Assembly (NCBI RefSeq): GCF_900109375.1
Contig: NZ_FOAB01000005.1
Span: forward strand, 372,001-436,000
DNA: 64,000 nucleotides
Source of the DNA: Aquimarina amphilecti
Lineage (GTDB): Bacteria > Bacteroidota > Bacteroidia > Flavobacteriales > Flavobacteriaceae
Direction of reading: 5' to 3'
Below the pieces are notes generated by a model. The model saw nothing but the letters and a program-made list of their open reading frames with translations, did not search any database and was not told the DNA's origin. The first letter of the stretch is position 1. Each line of letters opens with the position of its first letter. The position numbers and the translations under genes were made by a program. Of this stretch, positions 31,824 through 41,336 are shown piece after piece.

Positions 31824-33377
31824 ATGGCAAAAGGAAGATTAACACCGTTTTCAAAAATTTTAATTGTAGTTCTCATCATAGGAGGATTATACTTTTTACT
31901 AAATAAATTTGTAAGAAATAATCCAGATGCAAAAGAAAAAATAGAAGAATTAACTTCTTCCTCTGATAAAGGAGAAACAAAAGAAGGTTATAAAGATGTA
32001 ATCAATGTTGGAGTTGTTACTTGGGGAGGATATGCTGGAGGACAGTATTTCAATGAAGGGTTTAAAGCTAATACAGCATCAAGATTCTATAAAGACTATG
32101 GATTTAAGGTGAATTTTGAAGTTATTGATGATTTCGATGCTTCTAGAGATGCGTTTAAAAATGGTTCTATAGATTTAATGTGGGCAACTATAGATGCATT
32201 CCCTACAGAAGTAGAAGGATTATCACAATACCAACCACAAGTTGTTTTCCAAGCGGATTGGAGTCGTGGAGGAGATGCTATTGTAGCGGCTAGAGGAATT
32301 AATAAAGTAAGTGATCTTAGAGGTAAAAAAATTGCTGTAGCACCTATGACACCATCACATTCTTTTCTAATATGGCTGTTAGAGGCAAGTGATATGACTA
32401 CTAAAGATGTTCAGTTGATAGAAGTACCAAGTGCAATTGATGCTGCGGATTCTTTTAAAAGTAATACGGTAGATGCTGCTGTAGTTTGGAGTCCAGATGA
32501 TGCAGATTGTGTAGCGAAGGTAGCAGGTTCTAAAGTATTAGAAAGCACTAAAAATGCAACTCATATTATTGCGGATGTTTTCGTTTCTAAAAAGGAATTT
32601 ATCGAAACTCATAAGGAACAATTACAAGATCTATATGAAGGATGGATGATAGGAGCTTCAGAATTAAATAATTCTGATAGTAACAAAAGAAAAGCAGCAA
32701 AAATTCTTGCGGAAGGATTATCACAGCCAGAAGATTTCTGTTATGACGCTATAAATAATGTAAGATTAGCTACTCATGGAGATAACAAAGATTTCTATGG
32801 GTTGAATTCTAATTATACAGGTGTTACTGGAGAGGATCTTTACAATAAAATGAAAGTGAAATATAATGCCCTTGGGTATAGTACTGCTGGTGCAAAAAGT
32901 TGGAGGTTACTTTCTACTAAGGATTTAGTGAATAAAACATCACTATCTGGTGCTTCTCATAATGCAGAACAACAAAAGCAGTTCACCGCAGTTGATAAAA
33001 CATTAGAGAAAAAAGAATCACTTTCTTCTAAAAAAGTAAGTATTAGTTTTAGAACAGGAGAATTTCAATTAGATGAAAACTCTAAGCAATTAATAGATCT
33101 TCAGTTTACACCAATTGCAAAGGCTTTTGCTAATGCACGTATTAGAATTGAAGGAAACACTGATAATGTTGGTTCTAGAGGACCTAATGTTGCTTTGTCT
33201 AAAAAGAGAGCACAATCTGTAGCAGATTATTTGATCCAACAGCATAGTATGCCAACAAATAGATTTATTATCCTTGGAAATGGTCCAGACAAGCCAGTTC
33301 CAGGATGTGAGCGAAACCAAAATGCGGATTGTAAGTCTAAGAATAGAAGAACAGATTTTGAACTGGTAGTAGACTAA
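31824..33377 (+). CDS. ABC substrate-binding protein (NMT1/SsuA-like) fused to an OmpA domain
   Basis: A 517-residue fusion. A membrane anchor at ~9-30 (no lipobox Cys) is followed by a type-2 periplasmic binding domain at ~60-340 (NVGVVTWGGYAGGQ; ADWSRGGDAIVAARGI; LRGKKIAVAPMTPSHSF). From ~405 to the end is an OmpA-like peptidoglycan-binding domain (IRIEGNTDNVGSRGPN, SKNRRTDFEL). The binding domain fits the permease and ATPase that follow; the OmpA part would tether it to the cell wall. It ends by overlapping the permease start. The ligand cannot be read from sequence. Confidence 0.88.
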   Translation: MAKGRLTPFSKILIVVLIIGGLYFLLNKFVRNNPDAKEKIEELTSSSDKGETKEGYKDVINVGVVTWGGYAGGQYFNEGFKANTASRFYKDYGFKVNFEVIDDFDASRDAFKNGSIDLMWATIDAFPTEVEGLSQYQPQVVFQADWSRGGDAIVAARGINKVSDLRGKKIAVAPMTPSHSFLIWLLEASDMTTKDVQLIEVPSAIDAADSFKSNTVDAAVVWSPDDADCVAKVAGSKVLESTKNATHIIADVFVSKKEFIETHKEQLQDLYEGWMIGASELNNSDSNKRKAAKILAEGLSQPEDFCYDAINNVRLATHGDNKDFYGLNSNYTGVTGEDLYNKMKVKYNALGYSTAGAKSWRLLSTKDLVNKTSLSGASHNAEQQKQFTAVDKTLEKKESLSSKKVSISFRTGEFQLDENSKQLIDLQFTPIAKAFANARIRIEGNTDNVGSRGPNVALSKKRAQSVADYLIQQHSMPTNRFIILGNGPDKPVPGCERNQNADCKSKNRRTDFELVVD

Positions 33378-34345
33378 TGGTAGGGATTAAAAGACTGTTT
33401 GAACTTAGGGGAAACTTAGAATCAAAGGATAAGGCAATACTTACTGTAATTGGTGCTTTGATTCTAATTGGATTATGGTTTTTGTTAGCAGAAGTTTTAT
33501 CTACCTCTGTAATTACACAAGATGAATCGATAGATATTTCTAAGATCGCTCAAAGTGAGCGTAAGTACTATGAAAATGATTCTCTTTTAGTTGCTAGTTA
33601 CGATACTTTAGAACAAATGAGTCTTGAAGAACTGACATCATTTGGACTAAAGAAAAATAAGGTGTACCCTTTGCTACCATCACCAATTAAGGTTATTAAA
33701 GCTTTTCCTGATCTGAATAAAAATGATGATGTAATTGGGAATACTTTTTATTCTATTAAATTAAATTTTTTAGGATATCTAGTGGCAATATTAGTATCTA
33801 TACCGATTGGTTTTTTGTTAGGATTGATTCCATTATTCCGAGGATTATTTAGTCAGATTATTAATTCATATAGATTTATTCCCTTAACAGCAGTGACGGG
33901 TATTTTTATTATGTGGCTGGGATTAGGAAGTGATATGAAGGTGTCTTTTCTTGCATTTGGTATTATTGTGTATCTAATTCCTGTCGTCATTCAGCGGATC
34001 GACGAGGTCCAGAATGTTTATCTCAATACTGTTTTTACTTTAGGAGCAACATCTTGGCAAACAATCAGAACAGTTTACGTTCCGTATGTGTTTTCTAAAA
34101 TTATTGATGATATCCGAGTATTGACAGCAATCTCTTGGACATATATTACGATTGTAGAGATGCTTAATAAAGGAGGAGGAATAGGAGAACTAATCTGGAC
34201 AGCAAAACGACAAAGTAGAATTGATAAAGCTTTTGCGATACTTATTATCATTGTAGTTATAGGGATATTACAAGATCGACTTTTTGTAATGATTGATAGA
34301 ATATTATTCCCTTTTAAACATATTAACAAAGGAAACAAACACTAA
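33377..34345 (+). CDS. ABC permease, SsuC/TauC/NitT-type
   Basis: A 322-residue BPD_transp_1 permease. The first membrane segment is near 25-45, then a ~75-residue periplasmic stretch, and the permease core from ~120 with the EAA loop (LGATSWQTIRTVYVPYV, near 225). The large inserted loop after helix 1 is longer than in classic SsuC. The start codon overlaps the preceding stop by 1 nt. Confidence 0.9.
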   Translation: MVGIKRLFELRGNLESKDKAILTVIGALILIGLWFLLAEVLSTSVITQDESIDISKIAQSERKYYENDSLLVASYDTLEQMSLEELTSFGLKKNKVYPLLPSPIKVIKAFPDLNKNDDVIGNTFYSIKLNFLGYLVAILVSIPIGFLLGLIPLFRGLFSQIINSYRFIPLTAVTGIFIMWLGLGSDMKVSFLAFGIIVYLIPVVIQRIDEVQNVYLNTVFTLGATSWQTIRTVYVPYVFSKIIDDIRVLTAISWTYITIVEMLNKGGGIGELIWTAKRQSRIDKAFAILIIIVVIGILQDRLFVMIDRILFPFKHINKGNKH

Positions 34346-34347
34346 GT

Positions 34348-35157
34348 ATGGCATTACAGTTTACAGATACTCCTCAGGCTCCTAATGTTATTGAACTTAA
34401 AGGAATATCACAATCTTATGATGGGGGTAAGACCAAAATAATAGAAAATTTAGATTTATTGGTAGAAGATAAACCCATGCAAGGACAATTTTCTGTGATA
34501 TTAGGAATGTCGGGATGTGGGAAATCAACATTACTTCGTTACATAGCAGGTTTACAAGAGCCAACAGCTGGAACAGTGTTGGTAAAAGGAAAGCCAGTAA
34601 GTAAGGAAAATAGGGTAAGTATGGTGTTTCAGCAGTATTCTTCTTTACCTTGGATGACCGTATTGGATAATGTTGGGTTAGGATTACGTTTTAAAGGAAT
34701 TTCTAAAAAAGAGCGTGATGAAAAGGCCATGGAGATGATTAAGCTTGTTGGATTAGATGGACATCAAAAAAAATATGCACAATACCCTACACTTTCTGGA
34801 GGACAGTTACAACGTGTAGCTATTGCTAGAAGTTTGATGTCTAATCCAGAAATTTTATTGATGGATGAACCTTTTGGTGCTTTAGATATCAAAACTAGGT
34901 TGCAAATGCAAGATTTATTAATTGGTATCTGGGAAAAATTTAGTCCTACAATTTTATTTGTTACTCATGATATCCAGGAAGCAGTGTATTTAGCTGATGA
35001 CATTTATATTATGAAACATGCACCATCCCAGTTTGTAAAACATATAGACATTGATTTACCTTTTAATCGAAATCGAGAAACGAAAAGATTAGCTCATTTT
35101 GATGAATTAGTGCACGAAGTAGAAGATGCTATGATGCAGATTGATGCGGGAAGTTAG
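34348..35157 (+). CDS. ABC ATPase, SsuB/TauB-type
   Basis: A 269-residue ATPase. Walker A is GMSGCGKST near 53, the Q-loop VFQQYSSLPW near 92, the signature LSGGQLQRVAIARS near 150 and Walker B LLMDEPFGALD near 170. Two nt after the permease stop; with it and the OmpA-fused binding protein it completes an importer of the nitrate/sulfonate/taurine class. Confidence 0.95.
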   Translation: MALQFTDTPQAPNVIELKGISQSYDGGKTKIIENLDLLVEDKPMQGQFSVILGMSGCGKSTLLRYIAGLQEPTAGTVLVKGKPVSKENRVSMVFQQYSSLPWMTVLDNVGLGLRFKGISKKERDEKAMEMIKLVGLDGHQKKYAQYPTLSGGQLQRVAIARSLMSNPEILLMDEPFGALDIKTRLQMQDLLIGIWEKFSPTILFVTHDIQEAVYLADDIYIMKHAPSQFVKHIDIDLPFNRNRETKRLAHFDELVHEVEDAMMQIDAGS

Positions 35158-35243
35158 ATTTTCCCTTGTCAGTACCAATACTCTTAGCTCTTTTAAGATA
35201 TTATTCTGAGTAGGAATAATATAATCCTAAAATATATACATAA

Positions 35244-35771
35244 ATGAAGAACATAATAGGTATAGCATTAATTTTAGCATCATTTGTGATTTTTGGAGTA
35301 CGAATTTCAAAAAAAGTGCAGTTTAAACAGAATGTTTCAGGCTATTTAAAAAGGGCAGCGGATGCAAATACTATTGCACTTGCTAACGACGAGCTGACCA
35401 AAGTGATTGATTATTTAGAAGCTAATAATATTACAAGTGGATATACTTCTATGTTATGGGAAACTCCAAATGAAGATATTGGTTTTTGGTATAAGAATTT
35501 AAAAGCAAGTCAATTAGAGTTGCAAAACTTAAAATCAAATAGCGCTTTAGAGAGAACAAATGTATTGATAAATCTAAGGGAAACATTATTAGATACTGGA
35601 GAGAGAACAAGAGTTACGGTTCCAAAAGGCTTAGCTGTTTATCCTAAAAATGGGTTATGGGGGATTTTGATTTTAACTGCGTTATTATCCTTAATAGTTG
35701 GTTTTATTATAATTGCGATAGAAGCTGAAAAGAGAGGAAAAAAGAAAAAAGAGGCAGCATTAAAATCCTAA
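35244..35771 (+). CDS. Two-helix membrane protein of unknown function
   Basis: A 175-residue protein with an N-terminal membrane segment (3-20), a ~115-residue extracytoplasmic region rich in helix formers, and a C-terminal segment (~138-160, GILILTALLSLIVGFIIIAI) followed by a basic tail. Not recognised. It lies 86 nt after the ABC ATPase and 21 nt before the AAA ATPase. Confidence 0.7.
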   Translation: MKNIIGIALILASFVIFGVRISKKVQFKQNVSGYLKRAADANTIALANDELTKVIDYLEANNITSGYTSMLWETPNEDIGFWYKNLKASQLELQNLKSNSALERTNVLINLRETLLDTGERTRVTVPKGLAVYPKNGLWGILILTALLSLIVGFIIIAIEAEKRGKKKKEAALKS

Positions 35772-35792
35772 ATCAAATTTTATAAAATTAGA

Positions 35793-37697
35793 ATGACCAA
35801 CAGAAAATATCATAAGGCCACAGATCATTTTTTTTCAAAGTTAGCTCAGGAATACAAAACTGCTTTTTTTAAAGGAAAATCAATTAATCCCCTAAAAATA
35901 TTAGCGATATCATCTGCTTTTTCTACGTTGAGAATTAAAGATGAAGATTTGTTGGTATTATATTCCTTAAAGGAATCTATGGATGAATTAGATTTTATTA
36001 TTACAACACAGCATATTCATATTGCAGAAAATAAGATTCCTTTAGTAAAAGAGGTATTCCAAGATGTAAAGTTCAGTGCTTTTCCAAAAGAACATATTTC
36101 TTTGTTAAATGACCTAGTGGATGATTTATTGTTGACTAAGAAGGATGAGAAGAAGAGCCTTTCAGACTTTACTAATAAGTTTAAAGATTTTGTAAATCAG
36201 AAAGAAGATACTACTCAGGAGTTTGATATCGACTATGATTTTTTACAGATCTTAAAAAATGAAGGAGAGAAGATTCAAAACTTAGCTGAAGATCTGAATA
36301 ATAATAAACGATTTTCCAATACAATCAATGCAATCGTCCATAAATCAGATGATGCTATTGAGTTTAAAGCGGAACATGTAATTCTTCAGGATATTATTAG
36401 GGTATTCAATATGATATATCCACTTAGTGATGCGAAGAATACAGTGGCAGATGCGAAGGTAAAATTTCTATTGGCTTTTATGTTCGAAAAGCTTCAAGGA
36501 AATGATATTATTGCTTCATTATCTATAGAGCGTATTAACAAATTTGTACAATCGGAAAAATTTGATGAAAATATAGAAGTGATCAAAACAGCCAGTCTTT
36601 TTGATTTGGGAGAAGAATATAAAAATGAATTTTTATTACCATCACTTTTAAAGCGATTGGATAGTCAACATTTTGCTAATTCTGCCTCTTTTTTATATAG
36701 AATAGCTTCTTTAGTTACCAAAGCGGATGGTACAATATCTGAAGAGGAAACAACGCTATTGAAGAAGATCAATGGTAAATTACAACATCCAAAGGAAAAG
36801 TTAGAAGGAGTCAAGCAAACAGAGATTGATGAGAATGAAACCTTGGATGATGTGATGGACGAATTGAATGAATTGATTGGTCTTGATAATATTAAAACTT
36901 CGGTTAAAGAATTATCTAATTTTTTAAAAGTTCAGAAGTTAAGAGAAGAAAAGGGACTCAAAAATGTAAATAACTCATTGCATTCAGTTTTTATGGGACC
37001 TCCAGGAACAGGGAAAACAACTGTTGCACGTTTGGTCTCTAAAATATATAAACATTTGGGATACCTGGAGAAAGGACATCTTGTGGAAACCGATAGAACA
37101 GGAATGGTAGCAGGTTATGTCGGGCAAACTGCGCTAAAAGTAGAAGAGGTGGTAAAAACTTCATTAGATGGTGTGTTATTTATTGACGAAGCCTATTCTT
37201 TGGCTAAGGATAATAAAAAAGATTTTGGTAATGAAGCGGTTGAGGTATTACTTAAAAAGATGGAAGATCATCGAGATCAATTAGTTGTTATTGTAGCAGG
37301 ATATCCCGATGAGATGGAAGAATTTATAGAATCTAATCCTGGATTGCAATCACGATTTAATAGATACTTTACGTTTGATCACTATAAGCCTAAAGAATTA
37401 ATAGGGATTTTTGAGTTATTTTGTCTAAAGAATGATTTTGTTTTAGCGGATGAAGCAAAAGAGAAATTAGAATTTATATTCGACAAACTATACGAGAAAA
37501 GACATAAGAGTTTTGGTAATGCAAGAGTTGCCAGAAATTTATTCGAAAAGATTATAGAATATCAAGCCAATCGTATTGTATCTATAACACCACTTACAGA
37601 AGAATTACTAAAGACCATCATAGAAGATGATATTCCACCAGTTAATCAAACTGTAGATGATTATTTAAGATTTCAAAAAGACGAAGAAGAAGCTTAA
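35793..37697 (+). CDS. CbxX/CfxQ-type AAA+ ATPase with a helical N-terminal region
   Basis: A 634-residue protein. Residues ~1-340 are helical; a TerB-like acidic segment (TKADGTISEEE, 309-319) is near the end. The AAA+ core is at ~355-620: Walker A GPPGTGKTT at 402-410, Walker B GVLFIDEAYSLA near 458, sensor-1 VVIVAGYPDEM near 495, arginine finger region GLQSRFNRYF near 513. CbxX-type ATPases remodel protein complexes (Rubisco activase, SpoVK, type VII secretion). Here the client is unknown. Confidence 0.88.
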   Translation: MTNRKYHKATDHFFSKLAQEYKTAFFKGKSINPLKILAISSAFSTLRIKDEDLLVLYSLKESMDELDFIITTQHIHIAENKIPLVKEVFQDVKFSAFPKEHISLLNDLVDDLLLTKKDEKKSLSDFTNKFKDFVNQKEDTTQEFDIDYDFLQILKNEGEKIQNLAEDLNNNKRFSNTINAIVHKSDDAIEFKAEHVILQDIIRVFNMIYPLSDAKNTVADAKVKFLLAFMFEKLQGNDIIASLSIERINKFVQSEKFDENIEVIKTASLFDLGEEYKNEFLLPSLLKRLDSQHFANSASFLYRIASLVTKADGTISEEETTLLKKINGKLQHPKEKLEGVKQTEIDENETLDDVMDELNELIGLDNIKTSVKELSNFLKVQKLREEKGLKNVNNSLHSVFMGPPGTGKTTVARLVSKIYKHLGYLEKGHLVETDRTGMVAGYVGQTALKVEEVVKTSLDGVLFIDEAYSLAKDNKKDFGNEAVEVLLKKMEDHRDQLVVIVAGYPDEMEEFIESNPGLQSRFNRYFTFDHYKPKELIGIFELFCLKNDFVLADEAKEKLEFIFDKLYEKRHKSFGNARVARNLFEKIIEYQANRIVSITPLTEELLKTIIEDDIPPVNQTVDDYLRFQKDEEEA

Positions 37698-37713
37698 ACT
37701 TATAGAATTCTAA

Positions 37714-40431
37714 ATGCACATAGAAAAAGTCTTATCGTATTACCAGGAGTGTTATAAACAAGAATTTAGGGATAATGATATATTAAATTTTTTAGGGACA
37801 AAGGTTCATAAACGATTCTTTCTAAATACAATTGATCAGTTATATCGTGAAGATGATTCTATCTTTATGAAAACAAACTTTGGTGAAGAATTATACAAGT
37901 ATCTTGAAATTCATAGAAAAGAAAAAACATTCATTGCCTGTAGTTTTTTTATCACTGGAAAGTTAACTTTTTTAGGAAAGAAGAGAACAATTTGTGCACC
38001 TTTAATCGTAACTCCTGCGACATTAGAGATCAATAATGAAGCACTATATCATGTAAATTATAATTTTGACGAAAACAGAGCTAATGACGCTTTATTAAAT
38101 GTATTGAAGTCTAATTTTAATCTAGATGATTCATTTGTGTTGGAGATAAAATCATTGATTAATGATCAAGAACCAAGTCGTCAAGATATAAGTGTTATAG
38201 CTAAAAAACTTAAGGAGTTTGTAAAAATAGATACAAATGATTTAGAAATTTTACCTGAGCTTATATCGGGAGAGAAACTTAGAAGTCATCTAAAATTACC
38301 CTCATTAAAATTACTTCCTTCGATTGCTTTAGGTATAGTAGAGAAGTCAAAATCTAGTCGTGATGTTTTGCACGAAATTGATGAGATAAAGGAAAGGCAT
38401 TTGTTTAATGATACTCTTCGAGGTTTTTTCTCTAGAAGGAGAATAGAAATTAAAAAAGAGCAGAAATCAAAAGAAACTGTATATGTTCCGTCTAACCTTA
38501 GTGAGTCACAGTTGGATATTATTCAGGCGGTAAAGACAAATGATGTTACTGTAGTAATTGGTCCTCCAGGAACAGGTAAATCGTATACAATTGCTTCGTT
38601 AGCTTTAGATCAAGTATATCATAATAAAAGTGTATTGATCTGTTCTAAATCAGATCAAGCAGTCGATGTACTTCAGGATAAAATTATACATGATTTAGGG
38701 GTAAAAGGTCTTTCTATTAGAGCAGGTTCAGGAAGAAGTCATCGTGCTACGTTAAGAAAGAAAATAGAATCAATAACTAGATTTAGAAAATCTGGGGGAG
38801 ATTATTTTATTCCTAAAAAGCAAAGCGAAATTGACTATGCTAAAAATAAGATTCAGGAAATAAGCGAAGAAATCAAGGAAAGAGAAAGTAGAGAAATCAA
38901 AAATGCCGAACTGTTTTTGGATTATAACCCTTCGTTTTTTAAAAAATTAAAACGCAAATATGTATCTAAACAAGTATTAAAAGAATATCCCTTTTGGCAA
39001 TTAATAGAGTTATTAGATCATTATATTCATCAGAAAAACAAACTAATCAAAGAGATTATTTCTTTAAAGTATAAAGATAAAATTTCTAGTTTATTGCAAA
39101 AAGATCGAACTTTTTCTCAATTATTAAAGCTCATAAAAACAAAAGATATTGTAGAAAGAGATCGCTTATTTCAGGATATAAATTTTATATCTGTGTTGCA
39201 GTGTTTACCAATTTGGATTACAAAGTCAACAGATGTTAGTGATGTGTTCCCTTTGGAAAATAATATTTTTGACGTAGCTATTATTGATGAAGCTTCTCAA
39301 TGTGATATTACTACTATGATTCCTGTGCTAGCAAGAGCTAAAAAAGTGGTGATAGTGGGTGATCCAAAACAGCTTAGACATGTTTCTTTTTTATCTAGAC
39401 AGGTAATGGAAAGTACCGCTGATAATTATGGTTTAATAAAAGGTGAGGATGTGATGAATTATAGGGAAACAAGTTTCCTGGACTATGCCATGGAGCGACT
39501 ACCTTCTAACACCAATGTTCATTTTCTTGATGAGCATTATCGAAGTGTTCCTAGTATTATACGTTATAGTAATCAGAAGTTCTATTTTGATAAACTAAAG
39601 GTAATGTCGGACTTACAAATACATCATAAATCTTCTGCCGTACATTGGGTGTTTTGTGAAGGAGAAAAACTAAAGGATGGTACGAACCTTAAAGAAGCAG
39701 AAAAAATATTAGAAGATGTACAAGAAGTAATTGATAATGAAATTAATGTTGCTGCAGGTGTAGCAACGACAATAGGTATTCTTTCTCCTTTTAGAGATCA
39801 GGTAAACCACTTAAAGAATAAGATAGAAGAATATGATCTTGCTGCGATAAAAAAGCATAAAATTGCTGTAGGAACTCCTTTCGAGTTTCAAGGAGAGGAA
39901 CGAGATCAGATGTATATTACATTTACTATTGATAACAATATTAGTAGTTCAGTTTTTCAATATTTGGATAGGGAAGATGTATTTAATGTAAGTATAACTC
40001 GTGCTAAACAAAAACAGTTTTTGTATTATTCTTTTGATGCTAAGAATTTTAAGAATAAACATTTACTCATTGATTATTTATCAGAAACGAGAATACATCA
40101 CCAGCATAATAAGACAGAAGAATATATTGATAATTTTGCCACAGAAGTGCACGAAGAATTAATTCAATTAGGGATTGATGAACAAGATATTATGGTAAAT
40201 TATTCATTGGCAGGATATATAATGGATATTTTAGTAACTTTTAATCAAAAAACCATCTGTATTGATTTAGTTGGGTATCCTGGCACATTGGAAAAAACAT
40301 TTTCTATAGAACAGTATAAAACACTATTTAGGACGAAAATTCCGATTATTACAATACCTTATGCGTATTGGTTGCATAATAAAGAGGCATGTTTAGATCA
40401 TATTGCAAAGAAAGTTAGAATTAAGAAATGA
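37714..40431 (+). CDS. UPF1/DNA2-like superfamily 1 helicase with a nuclease-like C-terminus
   Basis: A 905-residue protein. Walker A GPPGTGKSYT at 283-292; motif II IIDEASQCD near 523; VGDPKQLRHV near 550; the C-terminal RecA domain includes VGTPFEFQGEERDQMYI near 725 and NVSITRAKQKQ near 765. The last ~100 residues (AGYIMDILVTF, then TICIDLVGYPG) have the D-x-ID pattern of PD-(D/E)XK/VSR-like nucleases. Such helicase-nuclease chains occur in defence and RNA-processing systems. The N-terminal ~250 residues are unassigned. Confidence 0.85.
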   Translation: MHIEKVLSYYQECYKQEFRDNDILNFLGTKVHKRFFLNTIDQLYREDDSIFMKTNFGEELYKYLEIHRKEKTFIACSFFITGKLTFLGKKRTICAPLIVTPATLEINNEALYHVNYNFDENRANDALLNVLKSNFNLDDSFVLEIKSLINDQEPSRQDISVIAKKLKEFVKIDTNDLEILPELISGEKLRSHLKLPSLKLLPSIALGIVEKSKSSRDVLHEIDEIKERHLFNDTLRGFFSRRRIEIKKEQKSKETVYVPSNLSESQLDIIQAVKTNDVTVVIGPPGTGKSYTIASLALDQVYHNKSVLICSKSDQAVDVLQDKIIHDLGVKGLSIRAGSGRSHRATLRKKIESITRFRKSGGDYFIPKKQSEIDYAKNKIQEISEEIKERESREIKNAELFLDYNPSFFKKLKRKYVSKQVLKEYPFWQLIELLDHYIHQKNKLIKEIISLKYKDKISSLLQKDRTFSQLLKLIKTKDIVERDRLFQDINFISVLQCLPIWITKSTDVSDVFPLENNIFDVAIIDEASQCDITTMIPVLARAKKVVIVGDPKQLRHVSFLSRQVMESTADNYGLIKGEDVMNYRETSFLDYAMERLPSNTNVHFLDEHYRSVPSIIRYSNQKFYFDKLKVMSDLQIHHKSSAVHWVFCEGEKLKDGTNLKEAEKILEDVQEVIDNEINVAAGVATTIGILSPFRDQVNHLKNKIEEYDLAAIKKHKIAVGTPFEFQGEERDQMYITFTIDNNISSSVFQYLDREDVFNVSITRAKQKQFLYYSFDAKNFKNKHLLIDYLSETRIHHQHNKTEEYIDNFATEVHEELIQLGIDEQDIMVNYSLAGYIMDILVTFNQKTICIDLVGYPGTLEKTFSIEQYKTLFRTKIPIITIPYAYWLHNKEACLDHIAKKVRIKK

Positions 40432-41336
40432 TTACCGAAAAAGAAATATCAAAGCGAATAGGTAAAACTATTAAATCACCTATTCGAGTTGGCAGTGTTG
40501 CTGATTTAAGAATAGATGTAAGTTCTTTTTTACATTTTTTCAGACCATTTTTTTCTCAATTACAAGATGATGTATATTTGGTAAGAGGTAAACAAATTGC
40601 ATTTTTAAAAACTACTTTTTCTTCAGATTCCGAAGCCATAGAAAAACTTCATAAACCTTACTTTGAAGGTACAAAGTCAATAGATGTTTTAGCATATTGG
40701 ATACAGCAACTCGATGAGGATCAAAAACAAGAATTCGATCGGTTATCTACTATCACAAGACAGCGTAATATAGCTACTTTTTTAATTGAAATTTGGGATG
40801 ATCAGTATTTTGTAGAAAGAATAGTGGAACAAGGTTTTGAACAAGATGTTGATGATTTTAGAGTATGGAAACGTGTTTTTAAACAGGCGGATAGGGATAC
40901 GGTAGAAAACAAATCCTTTTTTGAATTACTAAAAAAAATGGCAGGTTTGGTAAAAAGGATACATCCAGAAACTAGGAAGATCCAGATTACCAGTCACTTT
41001 ATGCGAACGATTTCTAAGGAAAAAATAAAAGGGGAAAATTCCCCAGAAGGTGTGCACGAGGATGGTGCGCAATATATCATGTCTGCTTTAGTAATTAATA
41101 GACAAAATATAGTAGGAGCTGAGAGTCAGATTTATGAAAAAACAACTACAAAAGACAATGAGCTTATTTATACTAAGGTATTAGAACCTGGAGAATTTAT
41201 TTTTCAAGCTGATACAGGTGAGGAGTTTACTTTTGGAAACGACCTCTGGCATTATGTAACGCCAATTGAACCAGAAGATATTTCAAAACCTGGCATACGT
41301 GATATCATTGGATTTGATATGGATATTTTAGAGTAA
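40428..41336 (+). CDS. 2-oxoglutarate/Fe(II) dioxygenase-like protein
   Basis: A 302-residue protein with the metal facial triad visible: HEDGAQYIMSALV (H-x-D, near 208-210) and a distal His in NDLWHYVTP near 272; an Arg that could bind 2OG follows (GIRDIIGFD). It resembles the 2OG-Fe_dioxy (BsmA-type) family. Its start overlaps the helicase stop by 4 nt, so translation is coupled. Last gene of the operon; convergent with the 41328 gene. Confidence 0.78.
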   Translation: MITEKEISKRIGKTIKSPIRVGSVADLRIDVSSFLHFFRPFFSQLQDDVYLVRGKQIAFLKTTFSSDSEAIEKLHKPYFEGTKSIDVLAYWIQQLDEDQKQEFDRLSTITRQRNIATFLIEIWDDQYFVERIVEQGFEQDVDDFRVWKRVFKQADRDTVENKSFFELLKKMAGLVKRIHPETRKIQITSHFMRTISKEKIKGENSPEGVHEDGAQYIMSALVINRQNIVGAESQIYEKTTTKDNELIYTKVLEPGEFIFQADTGEEFTFGNDLWHYVTPIEPEDISKPGIRDIIGFDMDILE

